Origin: Aspidapion aeneum
Taxonomy: Eukaryota > Arthropoda > Insecta > Coleoptera > Brentidae
Direction of reading: 5' to 3'
Length of the DNA stretch: 64,000 bases
NCBI GenBank assembly: GCA_963576565.1
Contig: OY755044.1
Span: 40,693,235-40,757,234, forward strand
Shown: in pieces, positions 44,275 through 56,596 of the stretch
How positions within the stretch are numbered: position 1 is the stretch's first letter
Layout: the number at the start of each line of letters is the position of its first letter
The notes under the pieces: model-generated
The model's input: only the letters and a program-made list of their open reading frames with translations
What the model was told of the DNA's origin: nothing
The model's database searches: none
Translations under genes and position numbers: made by a program

Positions 44275-44525
44275 ATAAAACTACATATTTTAGGACTAAA
44301 CAATATATATTATTTCAGGGAATTGTCGGGCTCTAAATAGTATTTTTACTTTAGAAGCAATCCTTCTCAAAATATATTTTATTGGTAAGTTTAAGCAACA
44401 TATTTATTTATTTTTAGCGGTTAAATGTTCTATGTATCCTCCCTTTCTCAATTTGATCCAATTTTGTTATTTAAACGCACTCTTGTCAAAACACTCTTTC
44501 TGTGAATGGGCATACAGACGTCTAG

Positions 44526-44531
44526 AATAAA
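44526..44531 (+). terminator. Candidate poly(A) signal of the AN1 gene
   Basis: AATAAA in tctagaataaaag, about 250 bp after the stop codon. Placement is plausible, with no further support. Confidence 0.35.
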
Positions 44532-44724
44532 AGTAAAAATGGGCACATGGTCAATTTTGGAAATAACAAAGTTCCTACGCGAACACTGAGAATATGAGTG
44601 AATTGACAGACAGGCGTAAGATTAATATTCAGCATATTTATGCTTTCATTTAAGAATATGTCTAATTATTTATGTGATGATTAATTTGTAACGGTGACGA
44701 ATTTATTAGCTGACAAATAGAGTT

Positions 44725-44857
44725 GAAACGGACACACCAACATCTTGAAAAACAAAGACCCGACATCCTTGTTCTCACTGAAACTAAAATCAGTTCTGCA
44801 ACACCTATTGTGAACTATCTCTATCCCGGGTATGACCTACACCACCGATTTTGACAT
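44725..44857 (+). pseudogene. LINE endonuclease N-terminal fragment
   Basis: The frame reads HQHLEKQRPDILVLTETKIS and then YLYPGYDLHH before a stop. LxLTETK followed by a short spacer and PGY is the start of an APE-type endonuclease in Jockey/CR1-like LINEs. The rest is eroded. Confidence 0.6.
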
Positions 44858-45409
44858 AATTTTGGGATCTGTGTGTACATAAAAATGACCTTTCATGTCA
44901 TCGAGAGGAGAAGGGAACACCTGGGAAAAATCAATGAATATTCCAGGAACCCTAGGTAATGCTCTATACAGAATGGAGGAAGTCGCATACGAATAAATGG
45001 AAGTAAGATTCTTGTACAAATTTATTTTAAGAATAGACTACCTGATTTCTTCAATGTAATTAAGGCGATTAGGTATTACTAAACTTAGGTACGAAACTTC
45101 CTCTTTATACATTTATAGATAACTTTGCCAAGAGTGTAAATAATATACGCTAGGATTCATATATATGTCAGAAAATTTCCCCAGGTTTGACGCCTTTTTA
45201 ACGATTTGGCACCAAGGCGGGTTCATTGCCCAGTTTGTGTCAAAACTGAAAGAGAAGTGTATTAAGCGTGTTTATCCTTTTGTAGCACATAAGTCAACGG
45301 CCCTTTTAAGGTTGTTATCTTTCACCTGTTTAGTTTAATAAACCCTTCCACTGCGACCACCAGGGTCTATTGTGGCTCACTTTTAAGTGGTTTCTCACCA
45401 CTGTATGCC

Positions 45410-45964
45410 TAATCTTCAAAAAATGCCAATTATCAGTTTGATGAGACACTGATCTTCATTCATTTGAGGTTGTGTAACGTACAATTGCTAGACATTCACA
45501 TAGTACACTAACTGTTTCGTCATCCTCCATACAGAGTCTTCATTCGGTATCTTCTGTTAGTCCCATTCTGTGCCTAGGTACTCTTAGTCGACAACTCTCT
45601 CTCTTTCTACAAGGTCCTTTAATGAACTCTTTAGAGTGAGCCAGTTCTGGTATATTTATCCAGTATTTTTTTAAGCTGTTCTCCATCCATTTGTCTAGCA
45701 TTTAGCAGCATTGTATGAGATCCCCAGGGCTGATTCGGGACCGAAAAATTCGACAGATGCCGCTTCCCTCGCTGCTTGGTCTGTGACCTCATTTCTCTCG
45801 TGCCCTGAATGCCCTGGTTTCCATACTAATGACACATTCTTAGTCAGGTGGTACTGAATGAATCGTAACAAAATTAGTTTGGTAACTTTGGTACGTAAAA
45901 TAATCCGCTTTATTCCTAGAGAAACAGATGGATAGACATTGATTTTGTTCAATAAAAGATGCAT
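45410..45964 (-). pseudogene. LINE RNase H and C-terminal remnant
   Basis: The minus-strand frame 45964-45695 ends with VSLVWKPGHSGHERNEVTDQ and AAREAA, the conserved C-terminal part of the RNase H domain in Jockey/I-type LINEs. Downstream (45690-45410, frames broken) a NSLKKYWINIPELAHSK-like segment fits the tail after RNase H. Upstream RT is absent. Confidence 0.7.
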
Positions 45965-45969
45965 TCTTT

Positions 45970-47570
45970 GTTTGAAACTTGTAAAAAATAATTAAGTGGC
46001 AACCAAACAATACAGTCAACAGGTTCCTACTTATAGGTACTACTTGGTGTGCAGTCAGGTGTGATGGCCCGCCCCTTTAATCCCAAGACACTTGTTTTCC
46101 ATATGTTTGGTATGTATGTGCTTGATTGACTGAAAACTTTTTTGTTTCTGGATTATAAATTGAACTTTCGTTTTCGCCAATGCGACTCCTTATGCAAAAC
46201 TTTATTTTCAGACCATTGAATCACGTGATTATTTTGCCATGCCTAATCCGTTGAACCGATTTTTTAAATATTTTTTCCTAATTGGGTACTTTTTAATATT
46301 CTTTTACTCTAATCTGAAGAGGGCGTTTCGTTTCACCTACATAGGATTTACCACACTCACACAGAATTTGGTCAACACATTCCTTTATTGTCTAAGGGAC
46401 TGTCTGGTTTTGTTTTAGTTACAAATCTCCGTATTTCCCGATGAGAATACTGTTTTCACATTATAGCGTTTTGCTATTTGTTTAGTTTACACTTAAAAAC
46501 GGTTAGAGTCACTAACAGAAACGTCTTGTTTAAAATAAATAAAGAGTAGTAGTAGTCTGAGTACAGAGTGCAAATTATGTATAAAACCCGCAAGCTAATT
46601 TTCACCAAACATATCTAAAACACTATGTGATAGATAGATAGATAAGCTCCCAACAAACAAAAATCGAATTAAAATATCTTTAGTGGTTCGACAGCTGCAT
46701 GTGTGCAGAAAATGGGTTCAAATTATGTCACCCCTTTTTTCATTCTAACAAAGTTGGATCTAATTAAGAAAGGGGCTGATCAAGCGAGGCTTTAGATTCT
46801 GATTTAACATAAAAAGCTTTCTAAAGTAAAAAAAATGTATCTAACGTTCCCCAAAAAACAGTGCCTGTAATATAAACTTCACCTAGAATATCTTTTTGAA
46901 CACGTTTTTAAAGATTTGTCAGTGTGCTATGAATAATATTATGATCAAAAATAAAAACTATAATAATATATAACTAATGTTTTCCATGTGGATGTTTTGG
47001 TGATTGTTAAATTTTTGAGATATTGATGTTTTTGTTTTGTTTTGCTCAAATCCCTTATAAATATGTTTTGTTGCATTTTAAAAACTCTACAACTAATTTT
47101 AGGCGACGGATTCTCTTGTTATTTTTTGACATATTATAGTAGCTCACATAACAGCAATTGTCAAAAAGTAACATTGTTTAGATGAATTATTCTTTAAACT
47201 TGAAGCTAACATACCAGTTTGAAATGTTTGTTTAGCTTAACTAGGCTGGCTATATATTATATATTCGGCGCAGAATTATGGTTATCTTTCCCTTTTAAAT
47301 TTCTTCCATTCTTACATGAATGGAGGCCTGCCATGGTTTCTTGTTCCTGTTCCAGAGAAAGCATTAACCCAGTGTTGTTTTAATATAATATTCTCTCTCG
47401 GCCATCTTTGATTGACTGATTAGTTTCAAAGCACTCACTCACCTGGTGTGTGTGTAATTTTGTTTGTCGTTTGTTATCTTTACGAACCACAGCTGTGTAA
47501 ATTTTTAAATTTAAGCTTGATACTGATGGGTGAATCGGTTGCCAAATTTCCTTCAGCAAAAGGTTTAGAC
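45970..47570. other. Non-coding, unassigned
   Basis: AT-rich sequence with a short gatagatagata run near 46627. No coding frame or repeat pair is supportable. Confidence 0.4.
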
Positions 47571-47579
47571 ACATTACAC

Positions 47580-48260
47580 ATTTTGACACTTGTTTTATCC
47601 GTCAAATCCAGGGCCTTTAGCGTGTACAACCTGCAAAGCTCTAAGTCGGGGGTCTCCAAACTGTCCAGCCTTCTTTTTCAAGGGTCTCAAGATAAAATCT
47701 TGCTTAAGACACCGGTCTACTTCTCTGCCAGAGTCATTTCTCCTGTACCAGGGGAGCCCGAATAATGTCGGATTCCTGCCGACTAAAACCCCTCGATTAT
47801 GACTCCAACCGGCCCGGTGGCAAGCCACCGTCTCTTCACTGCAGCTATTAGTGGCTTATTGTGCACCCTCTTGGTTACTAGGCTAACCACTTCATTAATT
47901 TTGTCCCCTGTACAAGTTTGTACCGGCCCTTTATGGAGTAGTCCCCAGTCGCTATTGGGTCTAGTTCAGCTTCCCAAAATATTACAGTTCCTGATTGTAT
48001 AGTCTGCAGCTCAGGTCCCCTTGATACAGGCCCATTCTGTTTAGGTGAACTTTAACAGTTATATGGCCGGTCATGATTCCCTATTATAGTTCTCACTTCC
48101 ATCCTACTGTAACTGAGTAGTTCTTTTGTGCGTTTGGCATCCAGGCCTAGGCTCTTCTTTGTCTGAGCCCCTGTCTTTTTAGCCTGTGGCTTTCATATTT
48201 TTCCCTTACCCAGAGTTTGACCTGGGACCTTATATTACACTTTGGTACCCCCCAGGGCTC
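47580..48260 (-). pseudogene. Probable LINE 3'-terminal remnant
   Basis: Minus-strand translation near 48120-47850 has broken pieces resembling the Cys-containing C-terminus of Jockey-like ORF2. It is followed by a GC-richer stretch (47830-47590) that contains VGRNPTLFG and SGREVDRCLK, text I associate with LINE 3' UTRs. Heavily mutated, so the assignment is tentative. Confidence 0.4.
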
Positions 48261-48788
48261 CCTCTGGTCCAATATATTTTTCTAACGATCCTTGTCTTGC
48301 TAGTTACCCATAATAATTTTAATCTATTGTTCCGCCAATTTCACTAGTTCAGCAAGGCATTTCCACACAAGCTTTAAGGTAACCTTCGGGCACATAATCG
48401 CCCTGAGGGCCAGCCACCTGGCTACCAAAGTTTATAGATATGGTTTGACCGAAGTATCCAATTCTACTGTTCTCTCGCGCATTCTAGGCAAAAATTTCCG
48501 CTTGGAAGACTGTCGGGTAATATCCCAGTGAAAAGTACAGATCTGTCCTAGTCCTTTTCCCGAATATTCCGGCCTTAAGGGATTACTCCAGTGGCTCTAT
48601 TCTTGTAATCGCAAGAAGTGGTAGATCACATCGTGCGAAATGCCCCGTCTTGACCAATATCAGGCAGGCAAATAGTCGCGCGATGTTCAAATACAACCGT
48701 TCTAACGCGGTTTCAGCGAAATCTGTTCTCCTACCCCGAAGTAACTGAAGGTGCCTTGAGCGTTTAGAAAGAGAAGCATGCATAGTGG

Positions 48789-48994
48789 TAGCCATTCTAG
48801 GTCTTGAACGATGTGACCATTCACATCACACGCTTTGACCAATAGCAAACTCTTGGCGGTCGCGTGTTGTGCGAAATGACTTGTCTCGACCAATGGCAGA
48901 ATCGTCCACTCTTCAGAGTCAATTTTACGCGTTTAAAGTGAAAGCTTGCGCATGTGATGGGAACTATCACATCGTTCAAGACCCAGAATAGCTA
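48789..48994. mobile_element. MITE-like element, 206 bp, 28-bp TIRs
   Basis: 48789-48816 (tagccattctaggtcttgaa..) matches the inverse of 48967-48994 with two mismatches. GC content is higher than the surroundings. No coding frame. Confidence 0.7.
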
Positions 48995-49482
48995 TCCAGG
49001 TATCTTCGCATTACGCGCGACGACTCAGGCATTGCTAAAAATACTTGTCGAATCCGTCGAAAACATTAAAAAAACTGATGCCATATTATTCATAATAATT
49101 TTGTTGTAAGTAGTTACGTTGTAAATTATTAGTTTATTATTTTTTTGTTTTTTTTTACTAGTTTAACTGTTTGACACTATATAATAAACTAACTGAAAAA
49201 TATATAAAAACTATTTAAAAAAAGACTGCACAAAGGGTTTTTTAAAACTAATTTAGGCTCTTTGGTATATTAGGATATGTTTTTTGTTTTTAACTACTGT
49301 AAAATCTTACGTAAGAATGTCAAAATAACTATATTAACAGGGTAAAAATAACATAAAATATATAAAATAAACTCAGCACATTTTAAGTAAGTACACCAAA
49401 TTCATCAGTAAGATTTGTTTTGGAACCACAGGCAGTCAATATTTATACACTGACTTGCCATAAAAGGCCAACATTAAAGCAG
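48995..49482. other. AT-rich, unassigned
   Basis: No coding or structural signal recognised. Confidence 0.4.
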
Positions 49483-49605
49483 CTTACACATCAGCCAATT
49501 CACAGGGCAATTTAGCGTCCCTGTCTGTAACAGATATCAGCGTTTTCCGATATCTATTACATACAGGGACGCTAAATTGCCCCTGTAATTTGGCTGGTGT
49601 GTAGA
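49483..49605. repeat. Hairpin element, ~56-bp arms, 10-nt loop
   Basis: The left arm (ctta-cacatcagccaa.., gggcaatttagcgtccctgt, gatatc) pairs with the right arm (gatatc, acagggacgctaaattgccc, ttggctggtgtgtag) with a few mismatches around a loop agcgttttcc. It resembles a minimal foldback MITE. Confidence 0.8.
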
Positions 49606-50226
49606 CCAGTAATCATAAATAAATTATTGAATCAACCTGCCAGTAGCTTTGGTATAATATCTCTTAAAATAATTGATTATTTTTTCGTGAATTGTATCTC
49701 AAGGACGATATATATTTTTAAATTATTTTGACATTTTTAAAATACTGTATTATTGTTTTTATTTTTTGGTTATTTAAATATGTAATATTTCTTGTATATT
49801 GTTTTGTTATTTTTCTTAATTTTAGGTTGGTATTTTACAACAAATTGCAAGATTTAAATAGGGTCATTTCGTCTGATACTATTTATTAACTACTAATTGT
49901 CTTAGTCAAAGTAGATATACATTTTACGACATTACAACTTTATTGATAGAAATTATAACTCTACCTGGGGCAAAAATCGGTTGAAATAGGTAAAATTATT
50001 GAAACCCATTTCATGTTATTTCTTTATGTTGATAAATTTCCCCGGTTTTTAAATATTTTAGTAATGAATGCTTTTCCTGACTGACCTGACCCTATACATC
50101 TTAAAAATTTTACTCATGCTTTTTCTGTTCAGTGTACTACACCACACACTTTGGTTAAGACCAGTCCATTATCAAGTCAATTTAATTCCCGAATAATTTT
50201 TTATAAAATTTTCTTCAAAAAATAAA
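49606..50226. other. AT-rich, unassigned
   Basis: No coding or structural signal recognised. Confidence 0.4.
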
Positions 50227-50400
50227 TACAGTCGAACCTCTCTAACTCGAACCTCTCTATAACTCGAACCTTTTAAGTGGTCCCTGCACTTTTTACACGT
50301 ATTTAAACCTCTTTAACTCGAGTTTCTATAACTCGAACTCTCCATAACTCGAACTGTTTTGGTTGTCCCTTCAGGTTCGAGTTATAGAGGTTCGACTGTA
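50227..50400. mobile_element. Pogo-like MITE, copy 2 (174 bp)
   Basis: Same ends and interior as 40853-41024, including gcggtccctgcac/gtggtccctgcac and the TA borders. Confidence 0.87.
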
Positions 50401-51770
50401 TAATTTTTAAAGGAAACATTTTTGTTTTCCAGACTTTAAATTATTAATTTTTAAAATTATCTTACATTATGTTTTTCCAATAGGAAAAAATTCTAACACT
50501 GCCGGAGTGTGTGGTAAGAGTAAAGTCAGACAAAAATTATTTTTATTGATATTAATAATAGGGAGTTTTTGGAACCCTTAAAATTTTGATAACTTTGACA
50601 GTCGTTGTGTTAGTGTTTCAGTGCCACGGGTCGCTTTTCTTAGAGTTTTTTAAAAACGCGTGTAAAACTGTCACTTGTAAAAGTCAAAATACTAAAACAT
50701 TTGTTTTTAGCCTTATTTTACAAAATAATACCACAATGGCTCCGTAGCTTACGGCAGGTGGTAGTGATTAATAACTACTACAAAATTATATTTCGTTAGT
50801 GCCCAGACTCAGTGCTTATCTTGTAAAACAGGGCTAAAACAAAGGTTAATTTTAATATTCTGATTTTAAAAGTGACAGTTTTAAATGTGTTCGAAAAACT
50901 GAGGTGAGTTGTTGTTAACCACTACTACCACAACGGCACTCAAAATAATTGTCGAAATTTTAAGCGTCTCAAAAACTACCTAACAATTACTTATAACGAC
51001 CTACTTAGTTTGCCTCACTTATTAATTATTATCATAAATTTTAGTTTTTTTTTAACTGGGTAACAAAGTAATCTTGTTTATATGTAAGAACACATATTTT
51101 TTCAAATTAACAATTTTAAAAACTATCAATTAAAAATGGTGGAAAAAAAATTACAAAATAAAACTTTCTCCTATTCCTAAATCTAATAAAAATTTAAAAA
51201 AAAATGTGATTAGACTGTGTTATAACCTTGTAAATATCTTATTTTATAAATATAAGTAACCCCTCCAAAGCCAAAAATTTCGTTTTTATTTTTATTGTTC
51301 ATCCAATCTTATTTCAAAATTCAATTTGCTTATACAAAAACAATGCGTATGCTTCCATTGTTTAAAAAGACATATCTTAAACTAGGTAAGTGATCATACG
51401 GATTAAAGCACGTTTTACTTGAATAGTTTCTGACCGATTAAATAATTATATTATTGTTGCTACTTTGGATGTATGTACGTACATTTTTATTCTGGTGTGA
51501 AAGGTAATTTGATTCTCCATTTAAAATATTAACATGAATTAAAACCGGTGCAATTCTTATCTATTTATAAGTGGTTTTGCAACTGGTACTTTAACAAAAG
51601 TCACGGTTATTTAAAAAAATATATGAAAAAGTGTGAAGAGTATACATATAGGTACTTTTTATTTCAACTCAAATTGCTATCAAAAGTTCTACTCTATTCG
51701 GTGAGAGGCCTTCAAGCTCTTTTCGTGTTAATGCAAAGTTGACTCCAGGGGTGGAAAGCGTTGGAAACAC
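50401..51770. other. Non-coding, unassigned
   Basis: AT-rich with scattered short frames. Nothing supportable as a gene or element. Confidence 0.4.
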
Positions 51771-52638
51771 AATTTTGGAAAATTCACAACTTTTTTATTT
51801 CATTACCGATTGTTTTAAAAATTAATTTTGTTTTATTTGGATTAAAGTGCACTTTTATAAAAACGATAAATCACCTGCATTTTAAATGTTTCTGGTCTTA
51901 AAAAATATATTCCTGATCATCATGTTTTTTTCGTTTATAGAGAAACTGCTGATTTTACAAAAAAATCACAAAATGCAAAAAGATGTGTATGGACAAGTAT
52001 CCATAGTCGGTCTCAAAAAACTACGAAATTGGCCTGTGGGTACCCCCTGACACTAAAATTTTCGAGAAAATTTTACTCTTTCATGAAAGTTTCAAAAGTT
52101 GAAAAAATGCTTCAAAAATAAAAAGGCTCTACCGTTCATAATAACGTGAACTAAGTTTTTATTTTTTGTGGTTTATATTCTGGCAGACTATTTTTTTACC
52201 TTAGGGTAACCTCTAGGAACCTAAAAGGCACATCAGTGAAAAGGTAATTTAAAGCTCTACAAAAGACTATTAAACCATTTTTCTCTTAAAATTACAGCTT
52301 TCAACAAACATCCTTTTAGTTTTTGAACCATTTTTTCAATTTTTTAAACTTTCATGACAAAAGTAATTTTTTTTGTTTTTTAGGCATAACTCGATAACTT
52401 TATGGTAAAAATGAAACACACTATGGATACAACTTGTCAATACACATTTTTTTGTATCTTGCAATTTTTTTGTAAAATCAGCAGTTTCTCTATAAATCGC
52501 AAAAAACAGGAAAGAATACATAGGAATATATTTTTTTTGAGACACAACCTTAAAAATATTGCACTATAATTCAAATAAAATAAAATAGTTTGAAAAAAAT
52601 GGGTTAAAAAATAAATAATTTGTGAATTTTCCAAAATT
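51771..52638. mobile_element. Foldback element, 868 bp, imperfect ~200-bp inverted arms
   Basis: The ends aattttggaaaattcacaa (51771-51789) are exactly inverted at 52620-52638. Further in, agagaaactgctgattttac near 51940 is inverted near 52470 (gtaaaatcagcagtttctct). The intervening parts of the arms match imperfectly. No coding frame. Confidence 0.78.
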
Positions 52639-53660
52639 CTTCTGTTTTTCATGTGTGTGCCTCCCAAAAACATTCAACTATGAATTTCTTTGGTGCCTCC
52701 ATATTGTATTGTTTGACAGATACATAAAGTTTTTATAGTAACCTTATGATCCACATAACGGTTTCGAGGAATACCTTAAAAAGTAGTGATTACCTTAAAG
52801 TCGTACAATAGACGTTTTGACGCTATTGAGTTGTTTTACAAGAAAAGTTACCGTGGCATACCTTTCTACAGTCAGGAATATATTTTTATTGTGCGCGATT
52901 GATTTATGTATCACAAAGTCTATTATTATTTATTATGTATCAATATTTTTGTCTTAAAAGTATCTTTTCAGACAGAATCAGTTTCAAAGCTAAAATATTA
53001 TAGCTGCTTTTTAGCTGCCATCATGCATTGACATTGCAGCAACAACAAACAGGTTTTTATAGTTGCCCTAAAAGTCAAACGGTAGCAATAATGCTTTTAC
53101 TTTTTCTTAAAAAGTGTTGTGGCAACTGTTGTTCAACAAGTTCGCGTTCCGTTTGTGCGCTCGACTAATTCGTTTCAACGAACTCGACAACAAACTGCCG
53201 ACCATTTCAGTGAAATATTCTTAGACACCACCCGATATTCTACCAAACTTTTGTAAGGATGCAAGATGATTAAAAGGTTAAAATCTTCAAGATTTAGCAT
53301 TTCTTATTTTGAATTCAAATTACCCCGCCATATACCGCATGCCAACTGTTATATTTGACATGTTTTTGACTTTGTCATCTGCGTTTGTCACATTCGCGTC
53401 TGCTTTAAATTTAATTTTTGTGTGAGCTAATGAACCGGCCTTGACAAATTAAGGATTACTATACATTTAAAAAGAATTGTTCTGCAAGAATATAGTAAAA
53501 ACAATCTAAAAACCGGCTTTATTTAAAAAAAAAATAAATATTCATGAACCGTCATTCCAACTTCAATATTTCAAAGACAATCAGCTGCGTCGTGATGTGA
53601 CCATCAAAAAAAAATCAGCCCCGGATGTGACGTCAACAAAGTGGAGGATCGCGGCCCGTT
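52639..53660. other. Non-coding, unassigned
   Basis: AT-rich, with one GC-richer patch near 53145-53205. No gene evidence. Confidence 0.4.
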
Positions 53661-53669
53661 CGTTTTGAT

Positions 53670-53755
53670 AGCCCTGCGTTACACTCAATGTTTTTTCTTG
53701 TAAATGCGTTACGAGGGGGGGGGTCAAAGATCCTGAAATCCCTTATCTGTTCTGC
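53670..53755. repeat. Dispersed repeat fragment, copy 1
   Basis: ctgcgttacactcaatg..tttcttgtaaatgcgtt..gaaatcccttat resembles 60248-60340 in the same orientation. Confidence 0.5.
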
Positions 53756-53961
53756 TATAAATTCTTTAAATAATTCGAAAGAAAACACAAAATTCCTTTT
53801 ATTAGTTTTCTGGATATTACGTTTCAAACTAAGGTGATCTTAAAATACATAATAATAATCTTAATTTAAAGCAGAAGGCTGCCTTCGGCCGCCCCTAAAA
53901 TTAGCCGCCTTGAGCGGCTGCTCTTCTGCTCCAACCATTACGACGGCCCTGCAGTTAAGGA

Positions 53962-54024
53962 AAGAGTCCCTGTATGTTGACATATTTGGATATATATCCA
54001 AATATGTCAACATACAGGGACTCT
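53962..54024. mobile_element. 63-bp perfect palindrome with 9-bp flanking duplication
   Basis: 53963-54024 is an exact 62-bp palindrome (arms of 31, no loop) centred between 53993 and 53994. agttaagga lies directly on both sides (53953-53961 and 54025-54033). The structure equals two terminal inverted repeats joined head to head and inserted with a 9-bp target duplication. The arm start agagtccctgtatgt resembles agcgtccctgtctgt in the hairpin at 49483-49605. Confidence 0.92.
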
Positions 54025-54553
54025 AGTTAAGGACACTTATCGTAAAGGCAAGCTTGCTTTACGATGGGTGCCCTTACCTGCAGACCCTTTCAAATTTTAT
54101 AAAAAGCGTTTTTTTTAATTCAAGCCATACGTTTGGGGTTTGGGTTCAATTGAATCCAATATGGCGGAACGCTTGTAGCAGTCATTTTCCAATAATGGTT
54201 TTATCACGCTTTAGCGGTACAGATAAAATTAAGACGTACGTGAAGATGCCTCCAAAATTGTGCCGTTGCCAGATGTAGCAAAAAGTTTGGCATTATTTGA
54301 GAAAAATAAAAAAAACAAATCTTTAATTTTTTCCGTTGTTAAAATAGAAATAGGAAATAGTTTTTACCCAACAAGCGCTGAAAGTGGTACTTTTTCACAC
54401 GCGACGACACTTGAGTGCAGAAATAGTAAATTTACCTCAAAAGTGCGCAAAAGATCATATTCTGCACGCTAATGTGCGGAGAAGAGCAGTTTCCGCGTTA
54501 GTAGGAAAAATAATTTTATTTAAATATTTATTGCAGCTTCTGCTCTTTTCAAA

Positions 54554-54742
54554 TACAGTCGAACCTCTCTAACTCGAACCTCTATAACTCGAACCCCTCT
54601 ATAACTCGAACCTTTTAAGCGGTCCCTGCACTTTTTACATGTATTTTAACCTATGTAACTCGAGTTTCTATAAGTCGAACTCTCCATAACTCGAACTGTT
54701 TTGGTTGTCCCTTCAGGTTCGAGTTATAGAGGTTCGACTGTA
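54554..54742. mobile_element. Pogo-like MITE, copy 3 (189 bp)
   Basis: Same family as 40853 and 50227, with one extra tandem unit of taactcgaacccctc near the left end, which accounts for its greater length. Confidence 0.87.
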
Positions 54743-55702
54743 GTCCTCCCCAAGTAACACAAATTGCTGAAAAACAGCTACCAAAACCCTTTAAGAGCAA
54801 AACTGAATGTAAAATAGCTATTACAGCTGTATGCCGTTTCACAGCTAAGCAGCTTCTAAAGTGTTGTCGTTGCTGATTAGGCAATCTTTGTTTAGCTCTC
54901 AAGGTGTCCATAAGAGCTCCAAAATATAGCACGTTAACATTAAAGTAATTTTGTCTAGAAATAAACAAGAAACAATGGCAACTATTGCAAAATAACTATT
55001 TCCTGTAATGGTTAGAGACTTTACTAAAATGGCTGAAGAAAAACTTGTTATGTTCTACACTACTGTGATATAATCGCGCAAAAAAGGCGGTTTTCATCGT
55101 CAAAATGTTTGCCAGCTTAACTTTTCTGATGAAACAGGTCAAGGTGGCTCGTCAAAACGCAAGCGCCTCGAAAATTCAGAATAATAAACGTTTTTTTTCG
55201 GTGTTTGTTTTTAGGTTAGAAATTATTTTATTACAATTATCCTCTAAATACCTGATAAATCAATTCTTAGTCATATTTTATTGAATTTAGCACTTTCTAG
55301 AATTTATTTAGGCCCGGGATCCCCTGCAAATTAATATTTTTTAGTCCATAAATTTAAAGAAAAATTAAATTGGAAAACCATCATGGCCGCCTCGGCCGTC
55401 TTATTGGTTTCAGCAGTTTACCTCTAGACAAACTATTTTTTAATATTTAAGCCTAAATAATGTTGATTTCTAGCTAACTTGCCTTCTAACAATTGGCCCA
55501 ATAGGTAATACGAAAAAAAAAGAAGAGTCACAGATGTTATCTTTCATCTTGGGCGGTGTCACAACAACAAAATAAACAAATATTTCAATTAAAAATAGTG
55601 CGAACGTTAGAAGATAAAGTTATTACGTGCCCTACCACAGTACCCCACCAGTGGGAAGCAAAAAACATTGTATTGGCCATCGCCATCAGAAACCCTTAAG
55701 CT
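54743..55702. other. Non-coding, unassigned
   Basis: The word ccaagtaacacaaa at 54753 is inverted near 61149-61162, so both may be ends of one dispersed family. No gene evidence. Confidence 0.35.
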
Positions 55703-55827
55703 GGGTTTATACAGAAACATAGCATGTCATAAGACATAGCATGACATAAGATATCATTACAGAAGGAAACTGTAAGGCTGTTTATACAAAAAATATAATA
55801 ACATGACAACATACAAGCTTGGTCCAA
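55703..55827. repeat. Dispersed repeat, copy 1
   Basis: tttatacagaaacatagcat.. to ..aagcttggtccaa matches 62028-62128 in order and orientation: attacagaaggaaa, ggctgtttatacaaaaaa and acatgacaa are all shared. Confidence 0.75.
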
Positions 55828-56132
55828 GTTCTTTAAATGAGGCCCCACACACTCTCAGTAATTGGTAATTGCAAGGGGAGAATTCCCACAGTGCTTGGTA
55901 CTGGCAATTGACTCTGGTGCACTCTGATTGGAATCAGGTAAGTCTAAATAAACAGACTACTAAAGCCGCTTGACTTGAAGTAAAAAAAACAGAGTGTCAT
56001 TCAAACCAATGAGATTAAAAAAATATTTTTTGATCTGATGGATTCAAACATTGTGTCATGACATAATTTGTCATTAAGAAACACTATTTTTTTTTTTTGA
56101 ACATTCTGATTTGACTGTTTTTTACTAAACAC

Positions 56133-56588
56133 CAAGGGGTGAACAGCTCTCACAATCGGTGTACACATTTCTCACAATCTGTTCACAATCTTTACACAAT
56201 CCCTCCCAATCAGTCACAATCCCTCACAATCTCACCACAATCTGTACACAATCCCTCACAATCTTAGCAAAAGATTGTGGATTTTCACAATCGGTGTACA
56301 CATTTTGGGGTTAGCTGGTCACCCCTCGGTTATTAAGTAGCAGGGCCGGTAACAGTAAATTAAGAGGGTGGCAAAGGAAACTATAGACACAGATCAAGGT
56401 GATCTGTGCTATAGACATGATGACCTTTTTGTTTTTTTTTTTTTTGGTCACAAGAATTTTGATGGGACGGCCCCCCTACGCCGTCCCCAATCCCCTCACA
56501 ATCTTGCCACAATCCCTCACAATCTTAGCAAAAGATTGTGGATTTTCACAATCGGTGTACACATTTTGGGTTAGCTGTTCACCCCTCT
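56133..56588. mobile_element. hAT-type MITE, 456 bp, with cacaatc repeats inside
   Basis: aggggtgaacagct (56135-56148) is exactly inverted at 56573-56586. ctaaacac flanks at 56125-56132 and 56589-56596, an 8-bp target duplication. The interior has about ten ctcacaatc-type units. The last ~85 bases are duplicated (56241-56326 and 56505-56586), so a second right end lies at 56313-56326. Confidence 0.82.
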
Positions 56589-56596
56589 CTAAACAC

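Noticed and set aside
56140..56280. Short spaced repeats (cacaatc) as a CRISPR-like array
   Set aside because: Units are only about 9-10 bp with irregular spacing, inside a hAT-type MITE of a eukaryotic genome.
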